Shown: positions 26,166 through 35,492, counted from the first letter of the stretch. The stretch is 64,000 nucleotides of DNA from Clostridiales bacterium PH28_bin88 (GCA_000987045.1 LAKY01000013.1:1-64000), one strand, 5' to 3'. Translations and numbers: made by a program. The notes: generated by a model not told the origin, from the sequence alone.

Positions 26166-26477
26166 TTGCAGCAATTTCTTAACAAAGAAGGCCCTTCTTA
26201 CGACCAGGAATTTATGTTAGACATAGAAATCAATTATGATTCAGAAACCTGCACCATTCATCATATTAACCTTCCCTTTCTTTTTAGAGAGCAAGGACTA
26301 GGGTCTCGTATCATTCTGGAAATAGAAAAAATGGCTCAAAAGTTAGGCATGAAGGTAATGTACATTCCTTCCGAGCATAGAGCAACCTCTTTCTGGTTGA
26401 AGAACGGGTTCGATTTCACCTTCTCCCAGGAAAAGGACTTTTTGAGAAAAACAGGGACAGGTCTAACCTTTATATAG
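26166..26477 (+). CDS. GNAT-family acetyltransferase-like protein (possibly 5'-truncated)
   Basis: About 103 residues from a TTG at 26166, with the core acetyl-CoA-binding motif FLFREQGLGSRIILEIEKMAQKLGMKVMYI and the typical continuation RATSFWLKNGFDFT. GNAT domains are usually 140 residues or more, so the N-terminal strand region seems missing. Upstream codons in frame extend to 26073 without an ATG/GTG start. It may be the C-terminal half of a gene broken from the preceding frame. Target unknown. Confidence 0.5.
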   Translation: MQQFLNKEGPSYDQEFMLDIEINYDSETCTIHHINLPFLFREQGLGSRIILEIEKMAQKLGMKVMYIPSEHRATSFWLKNGFDFTFSQEKDFLRKTGTGLTFI

Positions 26478-26532
26478 CCTACGATTTAAGGAAGAAAATT
26501 TCTTGTCAACTCCCGGCTGGCCAGGACAGGGA

Positions 26533-27345
26533 TTAGGGCCTGTAAGGCGTCTCCGGTTTTTCCGAACTAAACTGTCTTACAGTACCAACATCTCGCAAAC
26601 TGCTGGTAGCCTTTAGGGTCGTCGTAATGGCCTGCAGGAATTTTTCTCCAGCGAAAGAATAGCTTGAACCCACCATCCACATGGCCGCTACCGGCCATCC
26701 CGGAACATCAGGGATCGGAACACAAATGGCGTTAACACCAGGGATGTATTCTGCAAAATCGGTGGCATACCCCTCTCGTATTACCCGGCGTAGTTCCTGT
26801 ATATACTCGCCTGGATCAGTAATTGTATTCTCTGTGAATTTCGGGAGGGGTTTTTCTGCAAGAATCATTTTTAAAGTAGGTTCGTTAAGTCGCGACAGAA
26901 AAACCTTACCTGCCGCGCCGGCAGAAAGGGGAATCCTGGTCCCGATGGGGGCTGTGATTTTCAACTCGGCAGGACTATCCGACTTTTCGATAATGGTAAT
27001 GCCTTTTCCATCAAACGTGCCCAGGAAAACTGTTTCCCCGAACTGCTGACTGAGTTCCTCCATAACCGGCCTGGTCACCGACCTGATATCTCCTCCGGCT
27101 ATGGCCCTGCTACCTAACCAGGCCAGAGCAGGGCCCAACCTGAATTTTTTTGAAGTGGGGTCCTGCAAAAGACCCCCTATATCCGCGAGGGCTTGAGTAA
27201 TGCCGTAAACCGTACTTTTTGAAAGGTTGAGGTTACGGGCAAGGTCACTGATCCCTACCTCTTTTTGGATCCGGGCGATTTCCTCCAAAATGGCAAAGGT
27301 TTTGTAAACCAGCGGGGCGCTGTATCCGTTGCTGTCCTTTGTCAT
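26533..27345 (-). CDS. IclR-family transcriptional regulator
   Basis: Regulator of 270 residues. The N-terminal winged helix-turn-helix is VYKTFAILEEIARIQKEVGISDLARNLNLSKSTVYGITQAL, followed by the GAF-like IclR effector domain (RSVTRPVMEELSQQFGETVFLG and the conserved GVNAICVPIPD near residue 205). IclR proteins often control aromatic-acid genes and bind small acids. It lies 64 bp after the MFS transporter, on the same strand as the molybdenum hydroxylase operon, and is the likely local regulator of that block. Confidence 0.88.
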   Translation of the reverse strand: MTKDSNGYSAPLVYKTFAILEEIARIQKEVGISDLARNLNLSKSTVYGITQALADIGGLLQDPTSKKFRLGPALAWLGSRAIAGGDIRSVTRPVMEELSQQFGETVFLGTFDGKGITIIEKSDSPAELKITAPIGTRIPLSAGAAGKVFLSRLNEPTLKMILAEKPLPKFTENTITDPGEYIQELRRVIREGYATDFAEYIPGVNAICVPIPDVPGWPVAAMWMVGSSYSFAGEKFLQAITTTLKATSSLRDVGTVRQFSSEKPETPYRP

Positions 27346-27409
27346 GGGCCGGCTATTTCTCCTTTAGCATGCTTTTCAATTAAGTGTACCCTTTCCGGTC
27401 TTATTTCGC

Positions 27410-28666
27410 TTATAAGTTAGCACTTGGATTATCTCTTACAATTCGCTGCGGCAACACTGAAATGACCCCTCCCAGGCAGGCAAGTATCGCCGCCAGGTAA
27501 AATGCTCCGATGAAAGAATGGCTCAGTTGCTTGATATATCCGGCGCTGGTAGGTCCTAAAATCTGACCTAGGCCAAAAAAGAAGGTGACCAGGCCTAGCG
27601 CGGCCGGTGCGGCTTTTGGACCAACCAAATCCCCACAGTAGGAAGCCACAATTCCGGGAATGCTCCAGGCAGTCAGGCCGAAAATTACTGCCGATAACCA
27701 CACAAATATCGATGCCGATGTGGTAACCGGCAACAAGTAGCTGATTGTCTGCAGGGTAAACACAATAAACAAAGCCAGGCGGCGTCCCACTACATCCGAT
27801 AAACTTCCCCAGATTACGGCACTACCGATGGACAGAAAACCCACCATGCTCCATATATTCCCCGCAACGCTTTGCGCCAAGCCCTTTTCTCCCATCAAGT
27901 AATTGACAAAAAACATTGTGTAGATAATGTAAGACATTCCGAAACAAAAGTATGCTAAAGCCAGAACGCGAACACCCCGAAGGTATAGGATACCCTTAAT
28001 ACTTAAATTACGATTACCCTGCCAGGCGCTGTTCTGCCCAGCCTGTGTCGTGCCTCCTCCCATGAGGGTTAGGCCCTTTTCCCCAGGGTGGTTTCTGATA
28101 AAAAACACGGACAAAACCCCAACCGCTAATACAAGACCGCCCAGAATAAGCCAACTGTATCGCCAGCCGTATTCGGGATACATCCGGTTTACCAGTGGTA
28201 CCAACCAGCCAGTGATGGCGATAGCGAGCCCTGACCCACCCACCAGGAAACCATTGGCCATCCCCCGGCGATTGGGTGAAAACCAGCTTGAAGACAAACC
28301 CATAATGGAGATGTTCCCGCCAGCACTGCCAATCCCGGTAAGAAACCGGAATAAGATTAACGAAGTAACCCCACCGGCCAAGGCAGTTACCGCCATGGTC
28401 AAGGCAGTCCAAAAAAGGGCCACCGAGATCACAATCCTGGGACCATACCGGGAAGCCAGCATCCCTGCCACCATAGCCGCCAGGAAGTACCCGAACATAT
28501 TGGCGGAAGCGATAATCCCTGTTTCATCATAGGTCAAGCCGAGTGCAGACTGCATCGAAGGGAGAATCATGCCGTAACTAAACCGGCCAAAGCCCAAGGA
28601 CCCGGCCACCACCAGTATTCCCACAACCAGGATCACCCAACCGTAATGCATCCTGTATCCTTTCAT
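27410..28666 (-). CDS. MFS transporter (OFA/YbfB-like, 12 membrane segments)
   Basis: Membrane protein of 418 residues with about 12 hydrophobic segments. The first segment (HYGWVILVVGILVVAGSLGFGRFSYGMILP) and the loop AGMLASRYGPRIVISVALF are the usual MFS signature, and a second such loop appears as WGSLSDVVGRRLALFIVF after segment 8. It starts 1 bp after the end of the molybdenum hydroxylase large subunit gene, so it is in that operon. Import of the aromatic or N-heterocyclic substrate of the hydroxylase is the natural guess. Substrate is not deducible. Confidence 0.8.
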   Translation of the reverse strand: MKGYRMHYGWVILVVGILVVAGSLGFGRFSYGMILPSMQSALGLTYDETGIIASANMFGYFLAAMVAGMLASRYGPRIVISVALFWTALTMAVTALAGGVTSLILFRFLTGIGSAGGNISIMGLSSSWFSPNRRGMANGFLVGGSGLAIAITGWLVPLVNRMYPEYGWRYSWLILGGLVLAVGVLSVFFIRNHPGEKGLTLMGGGTTQAGQNSAWQGNRNLSIKGILYLRGVRVLALAYFCFGMSYIIYTMFFVNYLMGEKGLAQSVAGNIWSMVGFLSIGSAVIWGSLSDVVGRRLALFIVFTLQTISYLLPVTTSASIFVWLSAVIFGLTAWSIPGIVASYCGDLVGPKAAPAALGLVTFFFGLGQILGPTSAGYIKQLSHSFIGAFYLAAILACLGGVISVLPQRIVRDNPSANL

Positions 28667-28667
28667 C

Positions 28668-30983
28668 TCAAAATCCTCCTTTATCTTGCCGCGTTTCCTT
28701 TTCCCTCTTTTCTTTAAGCGCCCGCCAGACCTTCTCGTAACTTAACGGAAGGCTGTAGACCCGGACACCCATGGCATCGTAAATGGCGTTGGCGTAACAA
28801 CCCATGGTTGGTATGGTAGCTCCTTCACCAACTTCTTTTACACCCCACGGACCGGCCGGCTCATAACTTTTCACCAACTCTGAACTTATCCTTGGCATGT
28901 CCAGTGCTGTAGGCATTCGGTATTCGGACAGGTTGGGGTTAAGGATCTTGCCGTTCGCGTCAAAATGTACTTCCTCCCAGATAGCCTCGCCCATTCCCAT
29001 AAAAAGTGCTCCGTGAACCTGGCCATGAAGCAGGGCGGGATTAATCACCGTACCGCAGTCATGAACGTCCCATACTTCCCTCACCTTAATTTCCCCGGTT
29101 TCTTCATCCACCTCTACCTCACTGACCTGGGCTGCAAAACTGTAAGCCGGAGATGTTCCAACCGGCGCTCCTTTAAACGCTCCTCCCAGCTTGGGCGGGG
29201 TATAAGCACCACGGCCTACCAGCGGCCCTTTCCGCACAAAGTACTCCCTGGCTACCTCCGCAAAGGTTCTGGTATTTTCAGGATTAGACTTCATGAAGAT
29301 AATCCCTTTTCTGCAATCCAAATCTCCTGGGTCCCTGCTCATCATAATACCAGCCATTTCCAGGATCTGCGCCTTTACTTCTTCACCGGCTTGCTTGACT
29401 GCGGCGCCAGACATCAGGGTCTGGCGGCTGGCATAGGCTCCAAAATCATGGGGAGTAGTTTCAGTATCGGCAGCGACAATTTTCATATTTTCATAGGTGA
29501 AGCCCATCGCTTCGGCCGCCATCTGGCAAAGAACGGTATCCGAACCCTGACCGATGTCTGTAGCACCGGTATAGAGGGTGGCGGCAGAACCGTCCTCGTG
29601 AACCTTGATGATGGCGGCAGCGTGGGGAAGGTTGGTACGATAAATTGGGTAGCCGGCGCCGGAAACAAAGCTGCCGGCAGCAATCCCGATACCCCTTCCT
29701 TTGGGCAGCTTACCCTTTTTGTCATCCCAACGCGAGATCTCCCTCGCCTTTTGAATACAGGCAGTCAGCTCGCATGAGTTAACCTTGAACTCGTTGGGAG
29801 TGACGGTGTTTGGCTTGCGGGCATTGCGCAACCGGATTTCCAAGGGGTCTATGCCAAGGTCTTTGGCCACATTATCCAGGTGACACTCAAAAGCATACCT
29901 GGGCTGCGGGGCACCGTGGCCTCGCTGTGCACCGCAGGCCGGTAGGTTGGTATAGACTCGCACCATATCAAACTTGTAGTTTTCGAAATCATAAGTCAAG
30001 GTGAGCATGGCTCCGGCGTAATAAGCGGTGGCAATTCCCAAGCTGGTATAGGCACCACCGTCCATGATAAAGTTGGCGTGAACACCTAGCAACCTCCCAT
30101 CTCTGTCCACGCCGGATGTGATTTCCATCACCTGGCGGTGGCGCCCCCGGTTGTGGGCAAACATTTCATGGCGGTCATAAAACATTTTGACCGGGCGGCC
30201 GGTTATTCTGGATAATACCGCGCCGGCGAATTCAAGGCCGGTCGGCTCCAGTTTACCACCGAACCCCCCGCCAACATATGTTTTGATTACCCGTACATCG
30301 CCCATGGGCAGGCCGAACTGCCGGGCGATGTAGTACTGGAAGTAATGAGGCGACTGGGTGCTGGTGTATACGGTAAGTTTGCCCCCTTCCCAAATGGATA
30401 TGGCCGAATGGGGTTCGATGGGACACTGGTAGGTCCGCTGACCGATGAAACGGTCGGTACGTACGTGGAAGGCCTCGGCAAAGGCTTTTTCCACATCGCC
30501 GAAGTGCTGATGAATCTCGGTATTGATATTCCGGGGGTATTCGTCGTGAACCTGCGGTGCGCCTTCTCCTAACGCCTCCATGGGATCAAAAACAGCCGGC
30601 AATACTTCATATTCCACCTTGATCAGCTTAAGTGCCCTGTACACAGTTTCCTCGTCCAGTGCCGCAACGGCAGCAACTTTATCTCCCACAAATCGGACCT
30701 TGTCAATGCAGAAAATGTTCTCATCCCAGCGGGCCGGGCTAATGCCGTATTTAAGGCTTGGTACATCTTTGTGGGTAATCACTGCTTTAACGCCGGGGAG
30801 TTTTTCTGCCTCTGATGTATCAATGCTGATAATCCTGGCATGAGCGTGCGGGCTGGTTAGGATCTTACCGGCCAACATGTTGGGAAATTTAAGATCACCC
30901 GTATACTTGGCCTGGCCTGTAACCTTGGCCCGCCCGTCGATCTTGGGAACATTTCTGCCGATTACGGAATATTCCTCATTCAT
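28668..30983 (-). CDS. Xanthine dehydrogenase-family molybdenum hydroxylase, large subunit (HcrA-like)
   Basis: Molybdopterin-binding subunit of 771 residues, the same size as HcrA of 4-hydroxybenzoyl-CoA reductase. It begins VIGRNVPKIDGRAKVTGQAKYTGD and contains GGFGGKLEPTGLEFAGAVLS, the molybdopterin-cytosine-dinucleotide contacts GQGSDTVLCQMAAEA, and the catalytic Glu in GPWGVKEVGEGAT near residue 718. It either dehydroxylates 4-hydroxybenzoyl-CoA or hydroxylates an N-heterocycle or aldehyde. Neighbouring aromatic CoA operons favour the first. The medium subunit lacks a feature of characterised 4-hydroxybenzoyl-CoA reductases, so no specific name is given. Confidence 0.85.
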   Translation of the reverse strand: MNEEYSVIGRNVPKIDGRAKVTGQAKYTGDLKFPNMLAGKILTSPHAHARIISIDTSEAEKLPGVKAVITHKDVPSLKYGISPARWDENIFCIDKVRFVGDKVAAVAALDEETVYRALKLIKVEYEVLPAVFDPMEALGEGAPQVHDEYPRNINTEIHQHFGDVEKAFAEAFHVRTDRFIGQRTYQCPIEPHSAISIWEGGKLTVYTSTQSPHYFQYYIARQFGLPMGDVRVIKTYVGGGFGGKLEPTGLEFAGAVLSRITGRPVKMFYDRHEMFAHNRGRHRQVMEITSGVDRDGRLLGVHANFIMDGGAYTSLGIATAYYAGAMLTLTYDFENYKFDMVRVYTNLPACGAQRGHGAPQPRYAFECHLDNVAKDLGIDPLEIRLRNARKPNTVTPNEFKVNSCELTACIQKAREISRWDDKKGKLPKGRGIGIAAGSFVSGAGYPIYRTNLPHAAAIIKVHEDGSAATLYTGATDIGQGSDTVLCQMAAEAMGFTYENMKIVAADTETTPHDFGAYASRQTLMSGAAVKQAGEEVKAQILEMAGIMMSRDPGDLDCRKGIIFMKSNPENTRTFAEVAREYFVRKGPLVGRGAYTPPKLGGAFKGAPVGTSPAYSFAAQVSEVEVDEETGEIKVREVWDVHDCGTVINPALLHGQVHGALFMGMGEAIWEEVHFDANGKILNPNLSEYRMPTALDMPRISSELVKSYEPAGPWGVKEVGEGATIPTMGCYANAIYDAMGVRVYSLPLSYEKVWRALKEKREKETRQDKGGF

Positions 30984-30998
30984 GAAGTCACCCTCTTC

Positions 30999-31490
30999 TT
31001 ATTTTTTCCCCACGGCTAAGATGGCCTTTACGATATTTACATATCCCGTGCACCGGCAAAGGTTACCGCCGATTGCTTCCCGTACCTCATCCTCTGTGGG
31101 ATGAGTGTTACGGGCTAGGAGGGCTTTGGCTGACAGAATCATCCCTGGGGTACAATAGCCGCACTGCACGGCGGCGTTCTCTATGAAAGACTCCTGAATC
31201 TTATCCAATTGATCCCCTTTCGACACCCCTTCGATAGTTACGATTTCCTTACCCTCAGCTTCTACAGCCAGGACAATACAAGAATTCACTGGCTTACCAT
31301 CCAGCAGTACCGTACATGACCCGCAGTCGCCCAATTCGCATCCTTTTTTGGTACCGGTCAAATTTAGTTGTTCCCGCAGCACGTTTGCCAGTAAGGTATT
31401 GGCCTTAACCATTACAGAATGGTTGTCGCCATTAACAGTAAGGTTGACAAGGAAACGCTTGATGCCGTCTTCCCCGGTTATGGCCTGCAT
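30999..31490 (-). CDS. Molybdenum hydroxylase small subunit, two [2Fe-2S] clusters (HcrC-like)
   Basis: Protein of 163 residues from the ATG at 31490, which has AGGAGG 8 bp upstream. It has a plant-type ferredoxin cluster (GCELGDCGSCTVLLDGKPVNSC) and the helical second cluster (CGYCTPGMILSAKALL and GNLCRCTGYVNIVKA). It passes electrons between the molybdenum site and the FAD subunit. The gene lies between the FAD subunit and the large subunit, 15 bp before the latter. Confidence 0.92.
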   Translation of the reverse strand: MQAITGEDGIKRFLVNLTVNGDNHSVMVKANTLLANVLREQLNLTGTKKGCELGDCGSCTVLLDGKPVNSCIVLAVEAEGKEIVTIEGVSKGDQLDKIQESFIENAAVQCGYCTPGMILSAKALLARNTHPTEDEVREAIGGNLCRCTGYVNIVKAILAVGKK

Positions 31491-31510
31491 TTCTGAGCCT
31501 CCTTCCTTTT

Positions 31511-32383
31511 TCACGCATGCCCTTCTTTGATGGCCTTACGCAATGCCCTCTTGGTAAAGACCCTGATCATCTCCCGCCGGTACTCCTCTGAACCCCGGAT
31601 GTCTGAAATCGGCTTGCATTCCCCGGCGGCGCACACGCCAGCCTCATCCAGCAGGTCATCGGTGACAACCTTGCCGGCTAGCAATTCTTCAGTCTTTCTG
31701 GCCTTCATCGGTATGGGTGCCACGGCACCGAGGACAATCCGGGCATTGTTGATAATGCCTTGTTTCATAGTTACGGCGGCAGCGACACCTACCACAGCGA
31801 GAGCACCGGACCGGCGCAGGCCGAACTTTAGGTAAGTACTACCGGTAGTAGGCTGTTCGGGAATCAATATTTCGGTGAGGATCTCGTCTTGAGCAATTAC
31901 CGACTGGTTGGGCCCAGTAAAAAATTCCTCCAGAGTCACACTCCTGGACGCACCGGGTCCGACCAATTTCACCACGGTGCCGAGAGCAATGAGAATAGGA
32001 GGTAAATCAGCCGAAGGTACAGCATTTACGATGTTCCCGCCAATGGTACCGGCATTTCTAATCTGGTTATTGGCCATCTGATGGGCCGTCATGGAAACCG
32101 AAAAAAATTTTTTATGCAAAACCTTTGTGTTAACCAGGTCATTGAGTGTAGCTCTAGCACCAATAACCACGCCTTTGCCAGGCACATGTTCAATGGCGGA
32201 CAATTGACTGATATTCTTGAGTGAGACAAGTACCTGTGGGGCCAAAACTTCGTGCTTCATTTTTATAATCAAGTCTGTACCGCCCGCCAGCACCTTGGCC
32301 TTTGAACCAAACCGGGCAAGTATTTCACAAGCCTCGTGTACGCTCCCGGGGTTGTAATAATCAAAATCCGGTAAATTCATCAT
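31511..32383 (-). CDS. Molybdenum hydroxylase FAD-binding medium subunit (HcrB-like without [4Fe-4S] insertion)
   Basis: CoxM/XdhB-type FAD subunit of 290 residues, with the FAD loops KVLAGGTDLIIKMK near residue 35 and RNAGTIGGNIVNAVPSADLPP near residue 110. Thauera HcrB carries an extra [4Fe-4S] cluster in an insertion of about 40 residues with four cysteines. Here the chain runs straight through and has only a C-terminal cysteine pair (GVCAAGEC). That argues against, but does not exclude, classical 4-hydroxybenzoyl-CoA reductase activity. First gene of the operon; ATG at 32383 or 32380 after AGGAGG. Confidence 0.88.
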   Translation of the reverse strand: MMNLPDFDYYNPGSVHEACEILARFGSKAKVLAGGTDLIIKMKHEVLAPQVLVSLKNISQLSAIEHVPGKGVVIGARATLNDLVNTKVLHKKFFSVSMTAHQMANNQIRNAGTIGGNIVNAVPSADLPPILIALGTVVKLVGPGASRSVTLEEFFTGPNQSVIAQDEILTEILIPEQPTTGSTYLKFGLRRSGALAVVGVAAAVTMKQGIINNARIVLGAVAPIPMKARKTEELLAGKVVTDDLLDEAGVCAAGECKPISDIRGSEEYRREMIRVFTKRALRKAIKEGHA

Positions 32384-32951
32384 TATCCTCCTTGATTAAA
32401 GAATTTTCTGATAACTAAGTTGTCCAACGTTCTTTACGCTGAACTCCTGTTCCCTATGATAAAGTATGTGTGGCTTACCTGTATCTTGTCAAGAAATAAT
32501 GCGGAAAGTCCCCCTTTTTATACCCAAAAGTATTAACCCCCTGCATGATTTGCATGTGAGGCAAGGTTTCTAACCGTTACTCTTTTCCGGACACATGAAA
32601 CCCAGTTTGCCGCGCCTAACGCCTAAATGGACCATTACCCCCACTCATTTCTTCGAAAGTGCTGGGGTCTTTGCGTCTATTACACGGTTCGAAAACGTTG
32701 TTTGTTCGAAAGTTCACCCAAATTAGGTAAACCAGATTCGCCTGCGAATAACCTGCTTTTAATCCTTTTTAGCGATGGTTTTATTACAGAATTTTCTTTA
32801 CAGTTAAGATAAATAAATATTCGTGCTGTTTTCCTTAGGACAGGTAGGACGGTATATACGGCAGGAGCGTCTTCTCTCGAGACTGGTAGGGCAGTGACCT
32901 GTGCTGTATCTCCGTTGCTAACCAAATTGATCCAAAGGAGGCCACATTAAC
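32384..32951. other. Divergent intergenic region between the molybdenum hydroxylase operon and the 2-hydroxyacid dehydrogenase
   Basis: 568 bp without a convincing gene. It includes the TGATTTGCAT core at 32546-32555, shared with the bzdN operator, and AT-rich stretches on both flanks. The right end has a good AAAGGAGG site for the dehydrogenase. No RNA gene or repeat was seen. Confidence 0.5.
32546..32555. promoter_or_regulatory. TGATTTGCAT core shared with the bzdN upstream operator
   Basis: The 10-mer TGATTTGCAT lies in TGCATGATTTGCATG, 163 bp upstream of the medium-subunit start. Its reverse complement is the centre of the inverted repeat upstream of bzdN. The flanking sequence is only partly conserved. 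Common control of the three catabolic operons by the NarL-type regulator is inferred from this sharing. Confidence 0.35.
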
Positions 32952-33953
32952 ATGACTAACATTTTGATCGTCCAGGAAGAGGCCGAAAAGTATGCCGCCA
33001 TCATTCAAAAAAGCCTTCCTCAAGAGGTAAGGGATGGAGTGATCAAACTACATCTCTGCAAGGATGAGTACTCTGTCCCCAAAGATGTCGGCAAAATCAA
33101 CATTATCGGCACTTGGCCGCTGGTTAAACAGATTCCACAGATGAATGACCTCAAGTGGGTGATGACCTTTAGTTCAGGGGTTGATCACTGGGAGAAATCA
33201 GGCCTTTTGCCCAGGGAAATTCCTCTGGTACACTTGCCAGGAGGTTCAGGAATACCAGTGGCGGAATTTGTGATGGGGTTATTACTCAACCACGTGAAGC
33301 ATTATGATCAAGTCTGGAAAAATCAAGCCGAAAGCAAGTTTATTCGCATCCAAGGTGGGGAACTGTGGGGTAAGACCATTGGTATTATTGGCTTGGGGGG
33401 TATCGGCAGGGAGGTTGCCAAGCGGGCCAAGGCTTTCGATATGCACGTGATCGGTACCGATGTCGAAGTACAGGATGTCCCCTTTGTCGATAAAGTTTAC
33501 ATGTCAAGCCAGTTTGAGACAGTGCTTCAAATCAGTGATTTTGTGGTGTTATCATGCCCGGAAACCAAGGAAACCATCAACATGATGAACGAAAGACGTT
33601 TCCAGATGATGAAACCCTCTGCCTACCTGATAAACTGTGCCCGGGGTTCATTGGTGGTAAAGGATGACCTGATTAAGGCCCTCGAAGCGGGCTGGATTGC
33701 CGGGGCCTCTATTGATGTTTTTTGGATTAAACCCCCCCTTCCTTCATACTTACCACCTGATGACGAACTGTGGCATACCAAAAACATTCACCTTAGTCCC
33801 CATATCTCAAGCTGGACAGACATGTACGCCGTCCGTTTCGGAGAGGTTTTTGCGGAAAACATCAAAAGATACCTGCGGAATGAACCCCTCATCAGTGTTG
33901 CCCCTGGCTTTGGGGTTAACACCAATGTAATTTACAGCAGAAAAATAAGCTGA
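32952..33953 (+). CDS. D-2-hydroxyacid dehydrogenase (phosphoglycerate dehydrogenase-like)
   Basis: NAD(P)-dependent dehydrogenase of 333 residues. The nucleotide motif GLGGIGREVAKRAKAFDMHVIG is near residue 145, the catalytic Arg in INCARGSLVVKDDL and the catalytic His in LSPHISSWTD. It interconverts 2-oxo and 2-hydroxy acids. Next to a phenylacetate-CoA ligase and near iorAB and a 2-hydroxyacyl-CoA dehydratase-like pair, an aryl-2-hydroxy/2-oxo acid such as phenyllactate/phenylpyruvate is a reasonable but unproven substrate. It has an AAAGGAGG site and starts a rightward gene group. Confidence 0.85.
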   Translation: MTNILIVQEEAEKYAAIIQKSLPQEVRDGVIKLHLCKDEYSVPKDVGKINIIGTWPLVKQIPQMNDLKWVMTFSSGVDHWEKSGLLPREIPLVHLPGGSGIPVAEFVMGLLLNHVKHYDQVWKNQAESKFIRIQGGELWGKTIGIIGLGGIGREVAKRAKAFDMHVIGTDVEVQDVPFVDKVYMSSQFETVLQISDFVVLSCPETKETINMMNERRFQMMKPSAYLINCARGSLVVKDDLIKALEAGWIAGASIDVFWIKPPLPSYLPPDDELWHTKNIHLSPHISSWTDMYAVRFGEVFAENIKRYLRNEPLISVAPGFGVNTNVIYSRKIS

Positions 33954-33971
33954 AAAACGGAGGGAAGAAAA

Positions 33972-35300
33972 TTGGGAAACAGGGTTAATAGAATGATTTG
34001 GAACCTTGAAGCGGAAACCATGCCCAGGGAAGAAAAAAAGAGACTTCAGTTGCAACGAATGCAGCTTGTTTTCAAAAGGGCCTATCATAGTTTGCCCTTT
34101 TACCGCCGGTCTTTTGAAGCCAAAAGCGTCAAGCCCGAAGACCTTAAGTCCCTTGAAGACTTAAGTAACTTCCCTTTTACATTAAAAACCGACCTTCGCG
34201 ATAACTACCCGTTTGGCCTTTTTGCTACCCCCATGAGTAAAATTATCAGGCTGCATGCATCCAGCGGGACTACCGGAAAACCTGTTGTAGGTGCGTACAC
34301 TAGAAATGACTTGGATCTTTGGTCAGAGGTAATGGCTCGTTCTTATGGCGCAGCAGGTGTAGATGAAGGCGATATGGTACACAATGCCTACGGTTACGGA
34401 CTCTTTACCGGAGGGATGGGCTTTCACTACGGAGCGGAAAGGATCGGGGCCACGGTAGTACCGGTAGCAGGAGGATTGACCAAACGGCAGGTGATGCTAT
34501 GGCAGGATTTTAAGCCTACTGTCCTCACCTGCACTCCCTCCTTTGCCCTTGTTCTCGCGGAAACTGCTGCTGAGATGGGCATTAACCCCGTAACAGATTT
34601 GAACCTGAGGGTCGGAATGTTTGGAGCCGAGCCCTGGACTGAACAAATGCGCCATGAAATTGAAAGTAAACTGGGCTTGGAGGCCTTCAACCAATATGGC
34701 CTAACCGAATTAATCGGGCCTGGCGTATCCTGCGAGTGCCCAAATCATAATGGGATGCACATCCAAGACGACCATTTTTACCCGGAAATCATTGACCCCG
34801 CAACTGGAGAAGTGTTGGATTACGGGCAAACCGGAGAATTGGTCTTTACCAGCCTCACCAAAGAGGCATTCCCGGTTATTCGCTATCGTACAAGGGATAT
34901 TACCAGCCTGGATCCGGAGCCCTGCTCCTGCGGGAGGACCACGATGAGGATGAACAGGATTACCGGTCGTTCAGACGATATGCTGATCGTCCGGGGTGTA
35001 AACGTTTTCCCATCACAGATTGAAGGTGTCATCCTTACCAACAAAGCAGTCGCACCCGTATACCTGATTGTGGTAGACCGGGTCCGAAACCTTGACCAGA
35101 TCGAAGTGCAGGTGGAGGCGGCTGAGGCAGTTTACCACATGGGAGAAGAAATGTTGCTTGAAATAAGCAACCAACTGCAACAAGAACTGGTACAAACCCT
35201 GGGTATCTCTGCAAAAGTGGTAGTGGTTCCGCCCAGAAGCATTGCTCGCAGCGAAGGCAAGGCTAAGCGGGTTCTTGACCGGCGTAACTTGCATAATTAA
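33972..35300 (+). CDS. paaK: Phenylacetate-CoA ligase-like AMP-forming enzyme
   Basis: Protein of 442 residues, typical PaaK length. Motifs: LHASSGTTGKPVVGAYTRNDL near residue 95 (ATP binding), AEPWTEQMRHEIESKLGLEAFNQYGLTE, YRTRDITSLDPEPCSCGRT and GRSDDMLIVRGVNVFPSQIE. Start TTG at 33972 follows GGAGGG with 7 bp spacing; an ATG at 33993 lacks a site. It makes an arylacetyl- or arylcarboxyl-CoA from the acid. Enzymes of this family also accept indoleacetate and other aryl acids, so phenylacetate is the default rather than a certainty. Confidence 0.82.
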   Translation: MGNRVNRMIWNLEAETMPREEKKRLQLQRMQLVFKRAYHSLPFYRRSFEAKSVKPEDLKSLEDLSNFPFTLKTDLRDNYPFGLFATPMSKIIRLHASSGTTGKPVVGAYTRNDLDLWSEVMARSYGAAGVDEGDMVHNAYGYGLFTGGMGFHYGAERIGATVVPVAGGLTKRQVMLWQDFKPTVLTCTPSFALVLAETAAEMGINPVTDLNLRVGMFGAEPWTEQMRHEIESKLGLEAFNQYGLTELIGPGVSCECPNHNGMHIQDDHFYPEIIDPATGEVLDYGQTGELVFTSLTKEAFPVIRYRTRDITSLDPEPCSCGRTTMRMNRITGRSDDMLIVRGVNVFPSQIEGVILTNKAVAPVYLIVVDRVRNLDQIEVQVEAAEAVYHMGEEMLLEISNQLQQELVQTLGISAKVVVVPPRSIARSEGKAKRVLDRRNLHN

Positions 35301-35492
35301 CAGCTTGCCCCTTCCCGTATTCAAACCAACCCCGTTGACTTTGCAGGAATAGAACCTGGAGGCCGGTGAGCGGTGTCCTTGCAAGGGGGTGATTGGAAGA
35401 GCAAACCTATAGTTTTTATTCTGGTTCGGTCATGTGCCTGCGACACGTTGTTCCAAACGACCGTTAGAGCAGATCTGGAAGGAGGAAGTTTA

